DNA of 64,000 nucleotides, from positions 1 to 64,000 of the forward strand of contig JAUFSD010000020.1 of NCBI GenBank assembly GCA_033030425.1, in the 5' to 3' direction. This document shows positions 46,073 to 56,470 of this stretch, one piece after another (positions within the stretch are counted from its first letter, which is position 1; each line of letters starts with the position of its first letter). The stretch is from Verpa conica (taxonomy: Eukaryota > Ascomycota > Pezizomycetes > Pezizales > Morchellaceae). The notes beneath the pieces were generated by a model. It saw only the letters and a program-made list of their open reading frames with translations. It did not search any database and was not told the origin of the DNA. A program made the translations under genes and the position numbers.

Positions 46073-49048
46073 CTAATGGGGCCTACTAACACCATGTGTC
46101 GTTATCAGTATTGGTAGCCCATGTTCGGTGTGCTGTTGCACTTGTCTCTTATACGTTGATGAGGTTTTACCCACCGTTGTAAGAGTATCCGGGTGGGTTT
46201 CTCCCAGCACCCACTTTCTTAGCTCTGCTGCTTCCTCGAATCGCCCTTGTTTTCGATATGTTGATGCGAGGTTGCCCATTGATGTTAGGGTATCCGGATG
46301 GGTCTCTCCCAGCACCCTCTTTCTCGTGGCTAGCACCTGCTTTCCTAGCTCCTCTGCTTCCTCCAATCGCCCTTGTCCTTCATATGTTAATGCAAGGTTG
46401 CTCATTGATATTAGGGTATCCGGATGGGTCTCTCCCAGCACTCTCTTTTTCGTGGCTAGCACCTGCTTTCCTAGCTCCTCTGCTTCCTCCAATCGCCCTT
46501 GTCCTTCATATGTTAATGCAAGGTTGCTCATTGATGTTAGGGTACCCGGATGGGTCTCTCCCAGCACTCTCTTTTTCGTGGCTAGCACCTGCTTTCCTAG
46601 CTCCTCTGCTTCTTCCAATCGCCCTTGTCGTTCATATGTTGATGCGAGGATGCTCATTGATATTAGGGTATCCGGATGGGTCTCTCCCAGCACTCTCTTT
46701 TTCGTGGCTAGCACCTGCTTTCCTAGCTCCTCTGCTTCTTCCAATCGCCCTTGTCGTTCATATGTTGATGCGAGGATGCTCATTGATATTAGGGTATCCG
46801 GATGGGTCTCTCCCAGCACTCTCTTTTTCGTGGCTAGCACCTGCTTTCCTAGCTCCTCTGCTTCTTCCAATCGCCCTTGTCGTTCATATGTTGATGCGAG
46901 GATGCTCATTGATGCTAGGGTATCCGGATGGGTCTCTCCCAGCACTCTCTTTTTCGTGGCTAGCACCTGCTTTCCTAGCTCCTCTGCTTCTTGCCATCGC
47001 CCATGCCTAGTATATACCGCCCTCAGAACATCCACCGCTTTCAAGTTATCCGGATGTATTTCCCCGAAAGGCTTCCTCGTGGCTAGTACCTGAACTCCAA
47101 TATCTTCCGTATCCAAAGCATAGTACATCCTCGCATACTTCCAGCATTCATCAATGTGGGGTAGTATTTTTCTTTCAAGTATCCAGTACTCGGCTTTCCA
47201 AAAAGCTCCTGAGGGAACCGACCTCCGTAAGAGCTGTAGCGCATCATCAACTACCTTCCGTCGTATCGAGGGGTCTTGACGTTCCCGCAACCATGAATGA
47301 AGAAGCCGGTTTATCGAAAATCCGTCACGAGAGAGTGTTCGCTCAACAAGGGAATATAAAAGTAGTTTATCTATTGCATCCTGTGCTTCTAGATCTGGTA
47401 AAGTTATAATTTGTTTATATTCGGTACCACCAGTGTAGAGCAGTGTACTTACCTCCCTGAGATATTCCTCGACTGATCAGGTCATCAGGGACCTCTTCAT
47501 AGTGAAAATAGGCGCATGTAAGTAAAAGATCTGCTACCTTCGGGTATTTCCGCTGCACCGCCCCAAAGGATACCTCAAATGCTGCAATCGCAGCACTAGT
47601 AGTACTCATAGTAGTTACTCTTGGTATTCGATCAATGAGACTCCGTACGCTGTCATTATACATAGACAGATACTGCGCGGCAGTCGTATTGGTGGCAGTA
47701 ATATACGCCCCTGCTAACTTCAAAGCAAGTAGGTCATAGCCGAGATGAATATCAAGATCTTGTAATACAAAGCGCTCTTAGTTCCACAAGTAGAATTAAT
47801 AATGCTAGCCCAGGTATTGGGAATTTTTACATACCAAGATCTCCTAAATCATCCAAGTCACGCCTTGCACCTTGAAAATATGCTTTTATGCCATCCCATT
47901 CATAGCCTTCCTCCCTCCATGTATCTAGGGTACCACCACCATTACCATCATAAAAGTTTACCTCCTCCACCTCGGTATTAGTTTGTTGGTCTCCAACCTG
48001 TTTTTCGCCTACATATGTAGAGATATCTTGCCTATACCAACGTTAGTAGCCATCCCCTCAGAACATTCAATTCTGGCACTAACCACTTGGTATCACTAGG
48101 AGAAGAATCGCGATCGCCGATATCATTATGTACCTCATGACCATTGGTACCGGTAGCTGCGGAAGGTGGAGGATTTAGGCCTGTATTTGCCTCATGGTTT
48201 CCGGTTTCTCTGTGACAATGGTCGCTAGAGTGTTGGTAGCTATCCCGTGGATGTAGCACATTTGATTGGGCAGAAGGGCCGGTAGCAACTGGGCTCGATG
48301 CATTTACTCCACCATAGTGAGTTGGTTGTTCCAAGTTGTAACCGCTAGTACCCACTGGGGGGGTGCCAATGTCCATTGGAGTTGGGGTGTTTACGCTCCC
48401 CAAGTGCGCTGGGGTACTGGGGTCGCTACACCGGGGGGTAGAATAGCTTATCCATGAGGGGGTATCTTCACAAGGATTATGTCAGAAACAGCCGACTTGA
48501 GAGTCATTCCTATAAAAACGGTATAGAATATATGCTTACACACCTGCTTGCTCTGGTGTTGACACTGTTATCGGCCTTTTACAGCGCTTCTCGAACCGAT
48601 CAAGTTTTTCTTCGTTGACCGGACGACCTTTATGGGAGAACTCTGTTTCTTTATCCTCTTTGAGTTTCCGTTTTTGGCGCTTGTTTAGCATCAGTAACAT
48701 GTCCTTCTCCTTGATGTTCTTTTCTAGCTTCCATTTAGTAATCTTCTTCTTGTATTGAACCTCTCTATATAAATAAAATATTAGCACCGTCTCTCAAAAT
48801 GTATTTATTAAAGATACGAAGGGGGATAAAAATTTAAATATATCAGCAATAACGTACGTGGCATAGAAGCTATGTTCCTCGGCCATGATTTGTCTCACCT
48901 CCTGGAGCCCACGGTCCTCGATAAAGTAAAGTCTCTTGAAAGTCTTAAAGTGCTGCTGCCATTCTCCTGCGGTATACGCACGGGCTTTAAGGCCTTGTTC
49001 CCAAGGTGCCCGTGCTCCTGTCGTTGGAGGATTCATTGGAGGATTCAT
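46073..49048 (-). CDS. Clr5-domain protein with NLR-type TPR C-terminus, lacking an NB-ARC domain
   Basis: Six-exon model (complement): 48858-49048, 48544-48764, 48084-48465, 47835-48031, 47453-47758, 46073-47394; 872 aa, all phases agree. Introns include perfect TACTAAC and CTAAT branch sites. The N-terminus is a Clr5-type domain (EWQQHFKTFKRLYFIED...SFYATEVQYKKKITKWKLEKN), split by an intron at the expected place, with a Lys-rich tail. A disordered Pro/Ser/Thr linker follows. The next block (LGYDLLALKLAGAYI...AQYL) is what usually follows an NB-ARC domain in fungal NLRs, then DLEAQDAIDKLLLYSLV and about eight kinesin-light-chain-type TPRs of 42 residues. No P-loop or Walker B is found. This suggests a domain shuffle that replaced the NTPase with Clr5. 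Confidence 0.8.
46195..47085 (-). repeat. 126-bp tandem repeats encoding TPR units
   Basis: The unit boundary 'gtggctagcacctgctttcc' recurs at exact 126-bp spacing (46326, 46452, 46578, 46704, 46830, 46956), with diverged units at both ends. Central units differ at only a few bases, mostly changing the superhelix-facing residues of HPDTL.SMS.LA.TYE.QGRLEEAEEL. Confidence 0.9.
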
Positions 49049-49252
49049 TGTGGGATTTGTAGGTAGTTGTTGGGCGATGAAGATTCTGTCGGTATTCAGT
49101 ATCACTGATAAAGCATACAAGTGTAGGGTGCGGAATGGTATGGAGCTTGAGAGTAGAGGGGGCTTCTTAACTATTTTATATCTAATATGGGCGCGGCTGA
49201 GTGTAACAGTATTAATTCTTATCTTGGCAGGCACGGCTGTCATTGGGGGGAC

Positions 49253-49362
49253 AAAAGTTCCCAGCATTCTTGGCACAGCCCATGTGCTAACAGAAGTGCC
49301 CCGCATACTTGGCTGGCCTTGCGTTAGACTATTGGTTGATGGAAGTTCCCTGCATACTTTCA
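49253..49362 (+). repeat. Degenerate short repeats (AAGTTCCCTGCATACTT-like)
   Basis: Three diverged copies at about 49253, 49293 and 49341 (agttcccagcattcttggc, aagtgccccgcatacttggc, aagttccctgcatactttc). Two closer copies with 'gctggtagaagttccctgcat' occur at 51673 and 51725. They lie upstream of the Clr5-TPR gene and the SET gene. Confidence 0.45.
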
Positions 49363-49420
49363 AGGGTCGAGTGGCTGCCACGACTATGTCGGTCAATTGC
49401 CTCTTTCATTCCTCTGCAGA

Positions 49421-49611
49421 TACCGTCGAAACTCGCTATGCGGGCATCGCCGCCACCTACTATCAAAAATAACCTCTAAACTCTTCTGGGCCCTCCTTAA
49501 ACCTACTACAGCTAGCTGGAGATAATAATCCTTACGATCAGATAGCTCCTATACTCTTGATTGGAAGTTGCGGCAGCGCCCGCATAGCGAATTTCTCGAG
49601 TTTCGACGGTA
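49421..49611. mobile_element. Foldback element, copy 2 (partner at 27481-27680)
   Basis: Ends 49421-49452 and 49571-49611 are inverted repeats (TACCGTCGAAACTCG..CTATGCGGGC); the left arm lacks a 9-nt segment present in the right. The interior aligns with copy 1. Read in the frame of copy 1's minus-strand ORF, this copy has an in-frame stop. Confidence 0.65.
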
Positions 49612-50145
49612 CATGGTAAGCTGGTCTTCTACAGATCGATGATGTAACTGACGGCTACGGGATTCCAGTAATCTCATGTGTTCTATTACTACAGTACCCA
49701 ATATAATTAATTGCGACAATACCACGCCGCTTGCTTTCTTACTTGTATAGTTTTATCTAGTCCTCAGGCTTATTCGAAATTGGTTTCGGGCTGTGTGCTA
49801 TCGATTATGGGATTCGCGTAACACTGGTTGCGGGGGCGGGGCTCCAAAAGCTTGGCTTGGCTGTATGTACGTGATGATCTGCGACAGTCCCTGGCACTTT
49901 CACTGATGACTTCAAACATCCCTTAGGAAAAATATTCATAATCTACACTATATTCACGGTTATTCTGCTGCCCCTCACCAAGTACAGACAATAAATTTAT
50001 AGTTAGAATTATCTCGAATACGCTCCTACTAATCTATCGAGAATGGCCGATACTATATCACATTGTAAGTTCTATATCACCCTACAACGTTCTTATTAAA
50101 AGCTGAACTTGAAATGACAGATATACGAACCAAAAATATAGTAGG
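49612..50145. other. Intergenic, no gene seen
   Basis: AT-rich spacer between the second foldback copy and the 3' end of the SET-domain gene. No feature recognised. Confidence 0.4.
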
Positions 50146-51114
50146 TCACCAGTCTGCTCTCTTCCACAGCCATTTCTCGAACCCCTTCTGATCCAATCCC
50201 CGGAACATTTTCTTGTCTGTCTTCCATTTGTTTGACATGCCCGCATAACTATGCCGCTCCGGGCTTTCTACAAACTGTCGGACACTGTCAAGGGTAGGAG
50301 TGCCTACACCGGGACAGGTCATTGCCAACGTTGCGAATGCACTAGCACGCGCCAAATCCCCATGCATGATACAAATCTGAAAGGCATCGTTATAGGTTTT
50401 GAAAAGGGCATCATCGTTCATCCCCTCCTCTTGATACAACTGTAGAATCTGTCTACAGTTATCGAGACATTTAGCCGGGTTGATCATTACTAGCATTCCA
50501 CCACCCCCGATAAGCCTATCTAGGCGAGCAATTTCTACTCTCCGGGTATCGCTAGCAGCGACAGCTTCTGGTGACGCACCGCATACGTTGCAGTTACATT
50601 CGAACCGAAAGTCGCGTCGCAGGGCTGCTCGGCGATCACTACGTTTCTGATTGAGGATGTATCCGTCTATGTAGTTTACTGTGATTTGCTCCCCCTCCTC
50701 GATATCCTTTCCAGCGAAGATGGTCTCTTTCCCAGTACCAGCAACCCAAGTGTAGCTAGAGTTGGATGCACAGCTATGGTTGAAGCGTGAGCACTCTAGA
50801 AATATTCCGCAGTCACTAGCATCGACTCCGAGCGGGTGTGCGTTGGTTTTGACAATACCAGAAGCTGCAGTGAAATTCTTCTCGGTAGAAAAATTGTTGT
50901 GAAGAGAGAAGAAAGCTTTTTTCTTATCTTCTGGTAAGGCGCTTACTTTGTCTTCAATTTCAGCAGCTGTCTTTGTTGAGGTGGAGAAGTCTCCATGAAC
51001 GGTGAAGAGGGGTGGTTCCGCAACAATGAGTGTCCCGCGGGGGATTGGTCGAGTTGCGATCATTCCGAAGCCGGCGCCTGGAATAGATTCCATTTTATAC
51101 ATGGGAGTTGTCAT
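50146..51114 (-). CDS. SET-domain protein (SMYD-like, without MYND)
   Basis: Single-exon ORF of 322 aa from ATG 51114. The SET fold begins at once: GAGFGMIATRPIPRGTLIVAE (first block, about 13-33), then the AdoMet/substrate core FNHSCASN at about 111-118 and GEQITVNY at about 141-148, and a post-SET Cys cluster C-x-C-x2-C at 173-178 (FECNCNVCG). All hallmark residues for lysine methyltransferase activity are present. The region between the first block and NHSC is a short insert without a MYND finger, as in many fungal SET proteins; the C-terminal ~130 residues are helical. The substrate, histone or otherwise, is unknown. Two copies of a shared upstream motif lie 109-162 nt upstream. Confidence 0.85.
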   Translation of the reverse strand: MTTPMYKMESIPGAGFGMIATRPIPRGTLIVAEPPLFTVHGDFSTSTKTAAEIEDKVSALPEDKKKAFFSLHNNFSTEKNFTAASGIVKTNAHPLGVDASDCGIFLECSRFNHSCASNSSYTWVAGTGKETIFAGKDIEEGEQITVNYIDGYILNQKRSDRRAALRRDFRFECNCNVCGASPEAVAASDTRRVEIARLDRLIGGGGMLVMINPAKCLDNCRQILQLYQEEGMNDDALFKTYNDAFQICIMHGDLARASAFATLAMTCPGVGTPTLDSVRQFVESPERHSYAGMSNKWKTDKKMFRGLDQKGFEKWLWKRADW

Positions 51115-51222
51115 GTTCCTGAGTGATACGCGTAGTTATTGTTTCTCTTGAGAGGATTGAAAAAAAGAGTATAATTGTTGAAGAAGGGGGAGTGGTGCTA
51201 TGATATTGATCATCTACTGGGC

Positions 51223-51276
51223 GGGGTTCAGGCAACCCACCATACATAGCAACTAGGCAGGGCTCAGGCAACCCAC
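51223..51276 (-). promoter_or_regulatory. Shared upstream motif, two copies at the SET gene
   Basis: Minus strand GTGGGTTGCCTGAACCCC (51223-51240) and GTGGGTTGCCTGAGCCC (51260-51276), a 37-bp spaced direct duplication including 'atggtgggttgcctga'. It matches the motif before the ISG12-like gene at 17 of 18 positions. Confidence 0.45.
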
Positions 51277-53388
51277 CATGCATGAAGTATCAATTGCTTG
51301 TAATGTACAATGCACAACACTATATAGAGTATTGACATAAGTCTAGTGTAAATCATCCTGGTATGGTGCACCGACCCGGGGCAGGGGCGGTGACCTAACT
51401 CGGACCATGATAATCCTGTGAACCTATGGTTTAGACGATCGCCATTGACAAACCTTTATTGAAGACATATACATTTCTTGATTTCCAGCAGCCGGCTAAT
51501 AATATTATAATGTAGTAGTTGATCCTTTATAGTTATTGGGCAGGCTTTGATATTGTCGGGCAGCCCACTCCACAATATATGACACCACAACTGACCCAAA
51601 ACCACAACTGAAAATAACTAAATGCCATCAGGGGAGGCTATAGACCTATGGTAGTATCTAAGAAAATTATTTGCTGGTAGAAGTTCCCTGCATATGTTCC
51701 AAGGGTTTGGCGTCAACTCATTTGCTGGTAGAAGTTCCCTGCATGATACCTTGGCAACGCTTTCCTTTGGAGTAACTGCGCCCGTAACCACAGAGCGTCT
51801 CAGGGCATATTTCCAGGGTTAGGGGTGTTATCACCGCGCCGGGATATGTGCAAAGAGTTTTGGGGCAACCTAACTCCATTCTACCCAAGTCAAAGTGTAG
51901 TAAATTCGGTATCAAATTTTTAATTCACGATAGCCGATCGAAATACTCACGGCTGTCTCCCTGCTTGCAGCTACGGTACCGGCCTGTACTAGTGCATAAC
52001 GTTTTAAGATTTGCAGCCACAGTCACAATCTCCACAGCCATCGCAGCCCCATTACCAGTTTCACAGTCTTAGGTCCCTAGCCACTGAATCGAGATTACTT
52101 TTGCCACGCATCAAACTGAACTTTACAATAATTAATATAATAGATTAACCGTATCGCATTCGCGTCGTTGGGAGAAGTTGATGGCACCTTTGACACCTAT
52201 AGAGTTGGACTAAGCTCTTGCCCCGATTCGGATCCATCTTCTTCGCATCATTAACTTCAGGATCCCTCTCTATTCTGCATTCACTCCCCCGGGATCATGG
52301 AAAGGTGTGAAAATTATACCTTTAGAGAGTACTGATAGGCCTCTAATATAATTATACCAGTGGCTCACACCAGTACCAGCCTTAGCGAGTTTACTTATTT
52401 TTTTGAAGCTATGTATTCCCCAAGTGAAAATTCGAAAACTATTAGCGAGGAATTATGAGGCTCAACTATGGCAAGGGCCGTGAGGCAACCCATGCCCAGA
52501 GCCGCACGGAAATACCCGCAGAGCCTCATACCTGCACGCTAGTGAAGTCATCCATTACCACAATGTATCACTCAAGAAGGAAATTTCGCCCTCTTTTGCC
52601 AGTCCAGATATTCTTGTAGCATAGACTCGCTGTCTTAGTAAAAATATTTTTGTCTATGCATGTGGTGGTGTTGACTGGGTTAGGATTACATCCTTACTTA
52701 AACTATCTATCCTCATAGGTTGAAGTGACTGAATGAATAGGATTCTTACACATTTAGAGTTCTATTTCACTTGCTTACGGAGTCATACTACTGAGTCCAT
52801 ATGTTTAATCACTCAAATAACCAGCCGGAGTTTGAGGTTGTTGATGAAGCTCGGCAACATGACCTTCAAGAAATAGCAGTTACGTAGTCCTAGTGACTAA
52901 CCGGATGGCAAGCTTAAAACAGTCCAGATAGCCATAGGAACAATTAGCCCCAAATATTCTCCAATACTGATCAGGCCAGAAGTGCGTAAAACTACCTAGG
53001 TTCCATGTCTGTTTTGAGTGCTAGCCCCAGTTGCTTTGATTTAGTAGGGAAATCACACGTATTAAATTATATAGTCTGATACCGGTGATGTTTTTCTCGT
53101 GCAATCAACGTTACATACCTTCTCGTCATATTCGATTTTTTCCACCATACGATAAACTAAACACATAAACCTATACGAGGGACGATATATGGTAAGGCCA
53201 AGTATAAAGTAGATCACATAATTCATAGCGGCTCCAATGGAATAAAGAAAAACGGATATAAAAGACAGATTCATCACGAGAGAGCAAGGGAAGCGCCCAC
53301 AAACATCCAAGACCAAGTATCACTCAATACCTTCATCGTCCGACATACTAAATGATCACCAGTAGTCCGGTGGTGGAGTTACGGCGCG
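51277..53388. other. Intergenic, no gene seen
   Basis: AT-rich spacer. 'gctggtagaagttccctgcat' occurs twice at about 51673 and 51725. A hydrophobic ORF at 53062-53316 (-) follows the IRG gene's stop but has no splice partner or family. A minus-strand Cys-rich stretch at about 52013-52057 is discussed among rejected items. Confidence 0.4.
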
Positions 53389-55192
53389 TCAATCAGAAGC
53401 CTCCCACTTAGTCCCTCCTCTGCCTCTTCCCCTTCCCCTTCCCCTATCTCCCCTATCACGGTGTGCGCTACCCCTCCCAGATGTCGAATTACTCTTGTAC
53501 CCTTCATCTTTCTGCTTATCTTCAGTGGTCTGAGTATGGCCACCCCGTCCCCCACTTGTTCTTCTTTCCTTACTTCTCTCCCTATACTCCACAACTTGTA
53601 GCTGGTCTCCAAAAGCATATATCTCTGTTGGAATAGTTGCCAAGGGATTGAATCTTAGCATGGCCACTCGAGGTCTGAACATGCGAGGGTACCCAATAAG
53701 CATGTTTGGGAGTTCCGGGTTCTGCTGAGAAATTTCGTCGTAGAGCTCTTGTGCGTTCGTATCTTGATAAGGGAATATCATTTTTCGTATTTCCCGGATT
53801 TCTTGGTGGACACGTTGTTGCTGGGTATCTGGTATAATGGGGGTCAAAGCACGCAATGGCTATATGAGAGGTAAGTAATTGGACTTGTCTAGGAGCATAG
53901 TCAAGTACCTGGCTTGCCCGATGGATGGCGGGAGGGTCGGCTGGACCTATGTTTCCGAGGCCAAGATTGCTGAAGCGTTCTTGGACAGCTGAATATTTCC
54001 CTTTTACCCAATCGAGTGGTGTCTATGATCATATTAGATAAGATCAGGAACACCATATGTGATAGTCTGATAGGATTACCTGCTCTTCCTCGGCGTCACA
54101 ACGACGTAGAGCCACCGCAGTCAGCAATTCTTTGACTAGATGACCCTCATGGATTAGGTGCCTTTTCGGTTCTTTCTTGGCCCCTCGTCCCCCTGAAGGC
54201 TTCAGTGAGTTGTTATACGTCTGCCGTAGCGCATCCCTTGACACAACATATACAGGCTGATCCGGTAGCTCCTGCCTCATTAGCCCTTCACTTACCGTCT
54301 TCTGTGTTCCTTCAATAAACTCATCTCGGCACTTTATATAAAATGATGGGTCGTCATTGATACTCTCGTAGTCTCCATACTCCTTCATCGAATTCAAGAT
54401 ATGCATGTCGGCTTTTGATCTGACTATAAACGCCGGAATTTTAAACCTCGCGCAGTTCTCAAGAATGCAGACATCTATCTCCTCGAACCGGTCCCCGATA
54501 GCTAGGATGATAAGGTCGAATACAAATAGGCCTTGTTTGATAAAGTAATCGTGATGTGGAATGCGCTGAGTGCCTGCTCCAGGGACATCGAACCACACCA
54601 TCCATTTCCGGGGTGGCTGGTCTCCAGGGTCTTTATACCGCTTAACTTCAAGAGTTGTCTCGCTTGTCCCCGTCGGCGCAGCGCCCGGCTCCTTGTTTCT
54701 TAGATTCCGGAACGCGTTGATGAGTGATGATTTTCCGCTCCCAGCTCTACCGACAATTGCGAAGTGGAAGTTTACGGGGTCGTATTGGATGACCCGACGG
54801 GCATGCTGAAACTCCTCTTCTGTTGGCCAGCGGAGAGGGCCAGACTTTTCTGCCGCGCGAGCGATGCGCTCACGCTCTGCTATCTTTCTCTCCTTCTCCA
54901 CCTCATCTTTCAGCATTTGTTCCTTCTTCTTGAGCTCTTCCATCTCCCTTGCCAGCTCCCTCGTCTCTTCCTCATTTTTCTTTCTTGTGGCCATCTCTTT
55001 CATCCGTCTCCGCTCTTTTTTCAGCGCTTCTGCTTCCTCCTCGTTCTTTCGTTTCCGTTCGGCAAACTCTCGTTCACGCTCTAGTCGTATTTTGATCTCG
55101 TTGACGGTGTCGTTCTCCTTTGTCGGTCCTTTTAAAATAATCGCGACGGCGACGACAGCGACAATGAGGCCAATAATAAGAAAGGGCAACAT
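53389..55192 (-). CDS. IRG-type (immunity-related GTPase-like) membrane GTPase
   Basis: Model (complement): exons 54080-55192, 53909-54022, 53389-53859; 565 aa, phase 0 at both joins, with GTAATC/TAG and GTACTT/TAG introns of 57 and 49 nt. Residues 3-20 are a membrane segment, then about 85 residues of Glu/Lys/Arg-rich coiled coil. The G domain starts near 130: P-loop GRAGSGKSS (148-156), a switch region with TG.SETT, G3 DVPGAG (202-207) and G4 SKAD (259-262). This pattern, with PGAG in place of the Ras PGQ and a membrane-linked helical context, is that of IRG/IIGP GTPases, which in animals remodel pathogen-containing vacuoles. The C-terminus is a low-complexity Arg/Gly-rich tail with RGRGRGRG. 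The fungal function is unknown; a membrane-attached GTPase is the safe reading. Confidence 0.82.
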
Positions 55193-55281
55193 CAGAACGT
55201 GGGTGGGGTTGTTTTTCTGTTATAGGTACGGAGCACCAGGCTGTTAGCGTATGTATCTTGGGCTTAGACTAGGAAGGTTTA

Positions 55282-55476
55282 CTATTGATAATGGCACAGG
55301 TTATACAGACCTGAGTGCCTGTAACGTCCAGTATTCCCAAAGGTCCAGATTGTGAGAACTTCTTCACGAGTGGGGATGTTGTCTTCCGGTGGCAGGTTTT
55401 TTCTTTGTGTTGGGGGGTGGTGTGCGATCTCCAGGACTATGAAGCCACCCTCTGATATATACGCGAACAAGAGCAT
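55282..55476 (-). CDS. Possible short coding segment upstream of the IRG-like gene
   Basis: From ATG 55476 the minus frame reads 64 codons with coding-like composition (FAYISEGGFIVLEIAHH, REEVLTIWTFGNTGRY) and ends 90 nt before the IRG start. It could be a tiny gene or an upstream exon, but I could not join it to the IRG frame with conventional splice sites in phase. No family recognised. Confidence 0.3.
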   Translation of the reverse strand: MLLFAYISEGGFIVLEIAHHPPTQRKNLPPEDNIPTREEVLTIWTFGNTGRYRHSGLYNLCHYQ

Positions 55477-55522
55477 CCACTCTTCAGGCAACCATTTTTT
55501 GACTAATCGTACGGCTAGTTGC

Positions 55523-55539
55523 GGGGTTCAGGCAGCCAG
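55523..55539 (-). promoter_or_regulatory. Shared upstream motif, partial copy upstream of IRG-like gene
   Basis: Minus strand CTGGCTGCCTGAACCCC, 331 nt upstream of the IRG start and 47 nt upstream of the short ORF's ATG. It keeps the TGCCTGAACCCC core of the copies at 40433 and 51223. Confidence 0.35.
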
Positions 55540-56353
55540 CGATTGTTATATTTGTTGGCGCTGAGACAAAGATTTGCCTATCATGCGCCTATGTGGGTAG
55601 GTACATACTGAGACCCAGGACAAGGCTGGGAAAAAAGCGGCTCCAGTGGGCTGAGGTTCTGCAACCCATACAAACCGGATAGGAGAATCATTATTACGAT
55701 GGATTCAGCAAGTATCGAGTCGCAAAGATCGAGCACTCGCGCTTTCTTGCCGGATTTAGAATTAGGGATAGATATCAGGGTTAGGGTTGTATCTACGAAG
55801 CATTTAAAAATACCGTACATACTTATTTAACACGAAGATTCCAATGCACCGGAGTATATAAGCGAGTCCTAATACTGCATAGGTAGCCCTATCACTTATT
55901 ATTGATCAGTCAATCATTACAGCCAGCCTATACTAACCGATCGACCAATCGAGTGATATTGTATGTCTTGTTACCCTCCACGGTGGCCCAGATATTTACA
56001 AGGGCATAGCAGAATACCCTCGATCCTCAAGGATATACTGCAGCATAGATAGCATGTTAACCGGCGAGTACCTTCGCACTCGTGCTGCTAACCAAGTCTC
56101 TTTCGCCTTACGACAGTACTGGTCTCTACTTAGGACTATCAAAAGCATTGGCTTACTTCAGAGACAGCAGTTGATAAAGTAAGGGCTTGATAATAACCAA
56201 AATCAAATTCCCGCTCCTAGGTATATTACTAAAGTAATATGAGAGGTGGGTGCCCCCTTGCTTTCCTCAGATCTATCGAGAAGGACCCTAGCCCCGATGA
56301 CAAAGCATCACGTGTTCGAGGGTTAGGTGACGGCAACCGACTACTTGGAGTTG

Positions 56354-56470
56354 TAGCTCCTCTATCCCATAGCCCGGTGAAAAATGCTGCCCCCCCAAAG
56401 TGGCGGTGGCTCAACGTATAGTAGCCTATGAAAGAGAGTAGAAGCCTGAGTCTAGCGACAGAATTTTTCT
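56354..56470 (+). repeat. Dispersed repeat, copy 2 (inverted partner at 29829-29945)
   Basis: Aligned with the reverse complement of the 29.8 kb copy over its whole length with scattered substitutions and one short length difference at 'gctgccccccca'. Flanks on both sides are unrelated, which marks the element ends. Confidence 0.75.

Noticed and set aside
46128..47093. Long plus-strand ORFs (321 and 250 codons) opposite the TPR array
   Set aside because: They are antisense readings of the 126-bp TPR repeats. The minus frame encodes recognisable TPRs with splice-consistent flanks, while these have repetitive Ser/Leu/Pro composition and no domain.
52013..52057. Minus-strand Cys-rich run (CDGCGDCDCGCKS) resembling a metallothionein end
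   Set aside because: A stop codon lies in frame just upstream, no Cys-rich first exon or start was found, and an alternative frame is equally open.
53062..53316. Hydrophobic 84-codon ORF after the IRG gene
   Set aside because: It might be taken for a membrane protein, but the strong T-rich bias and lack of any splice partner or family make it unsupported.
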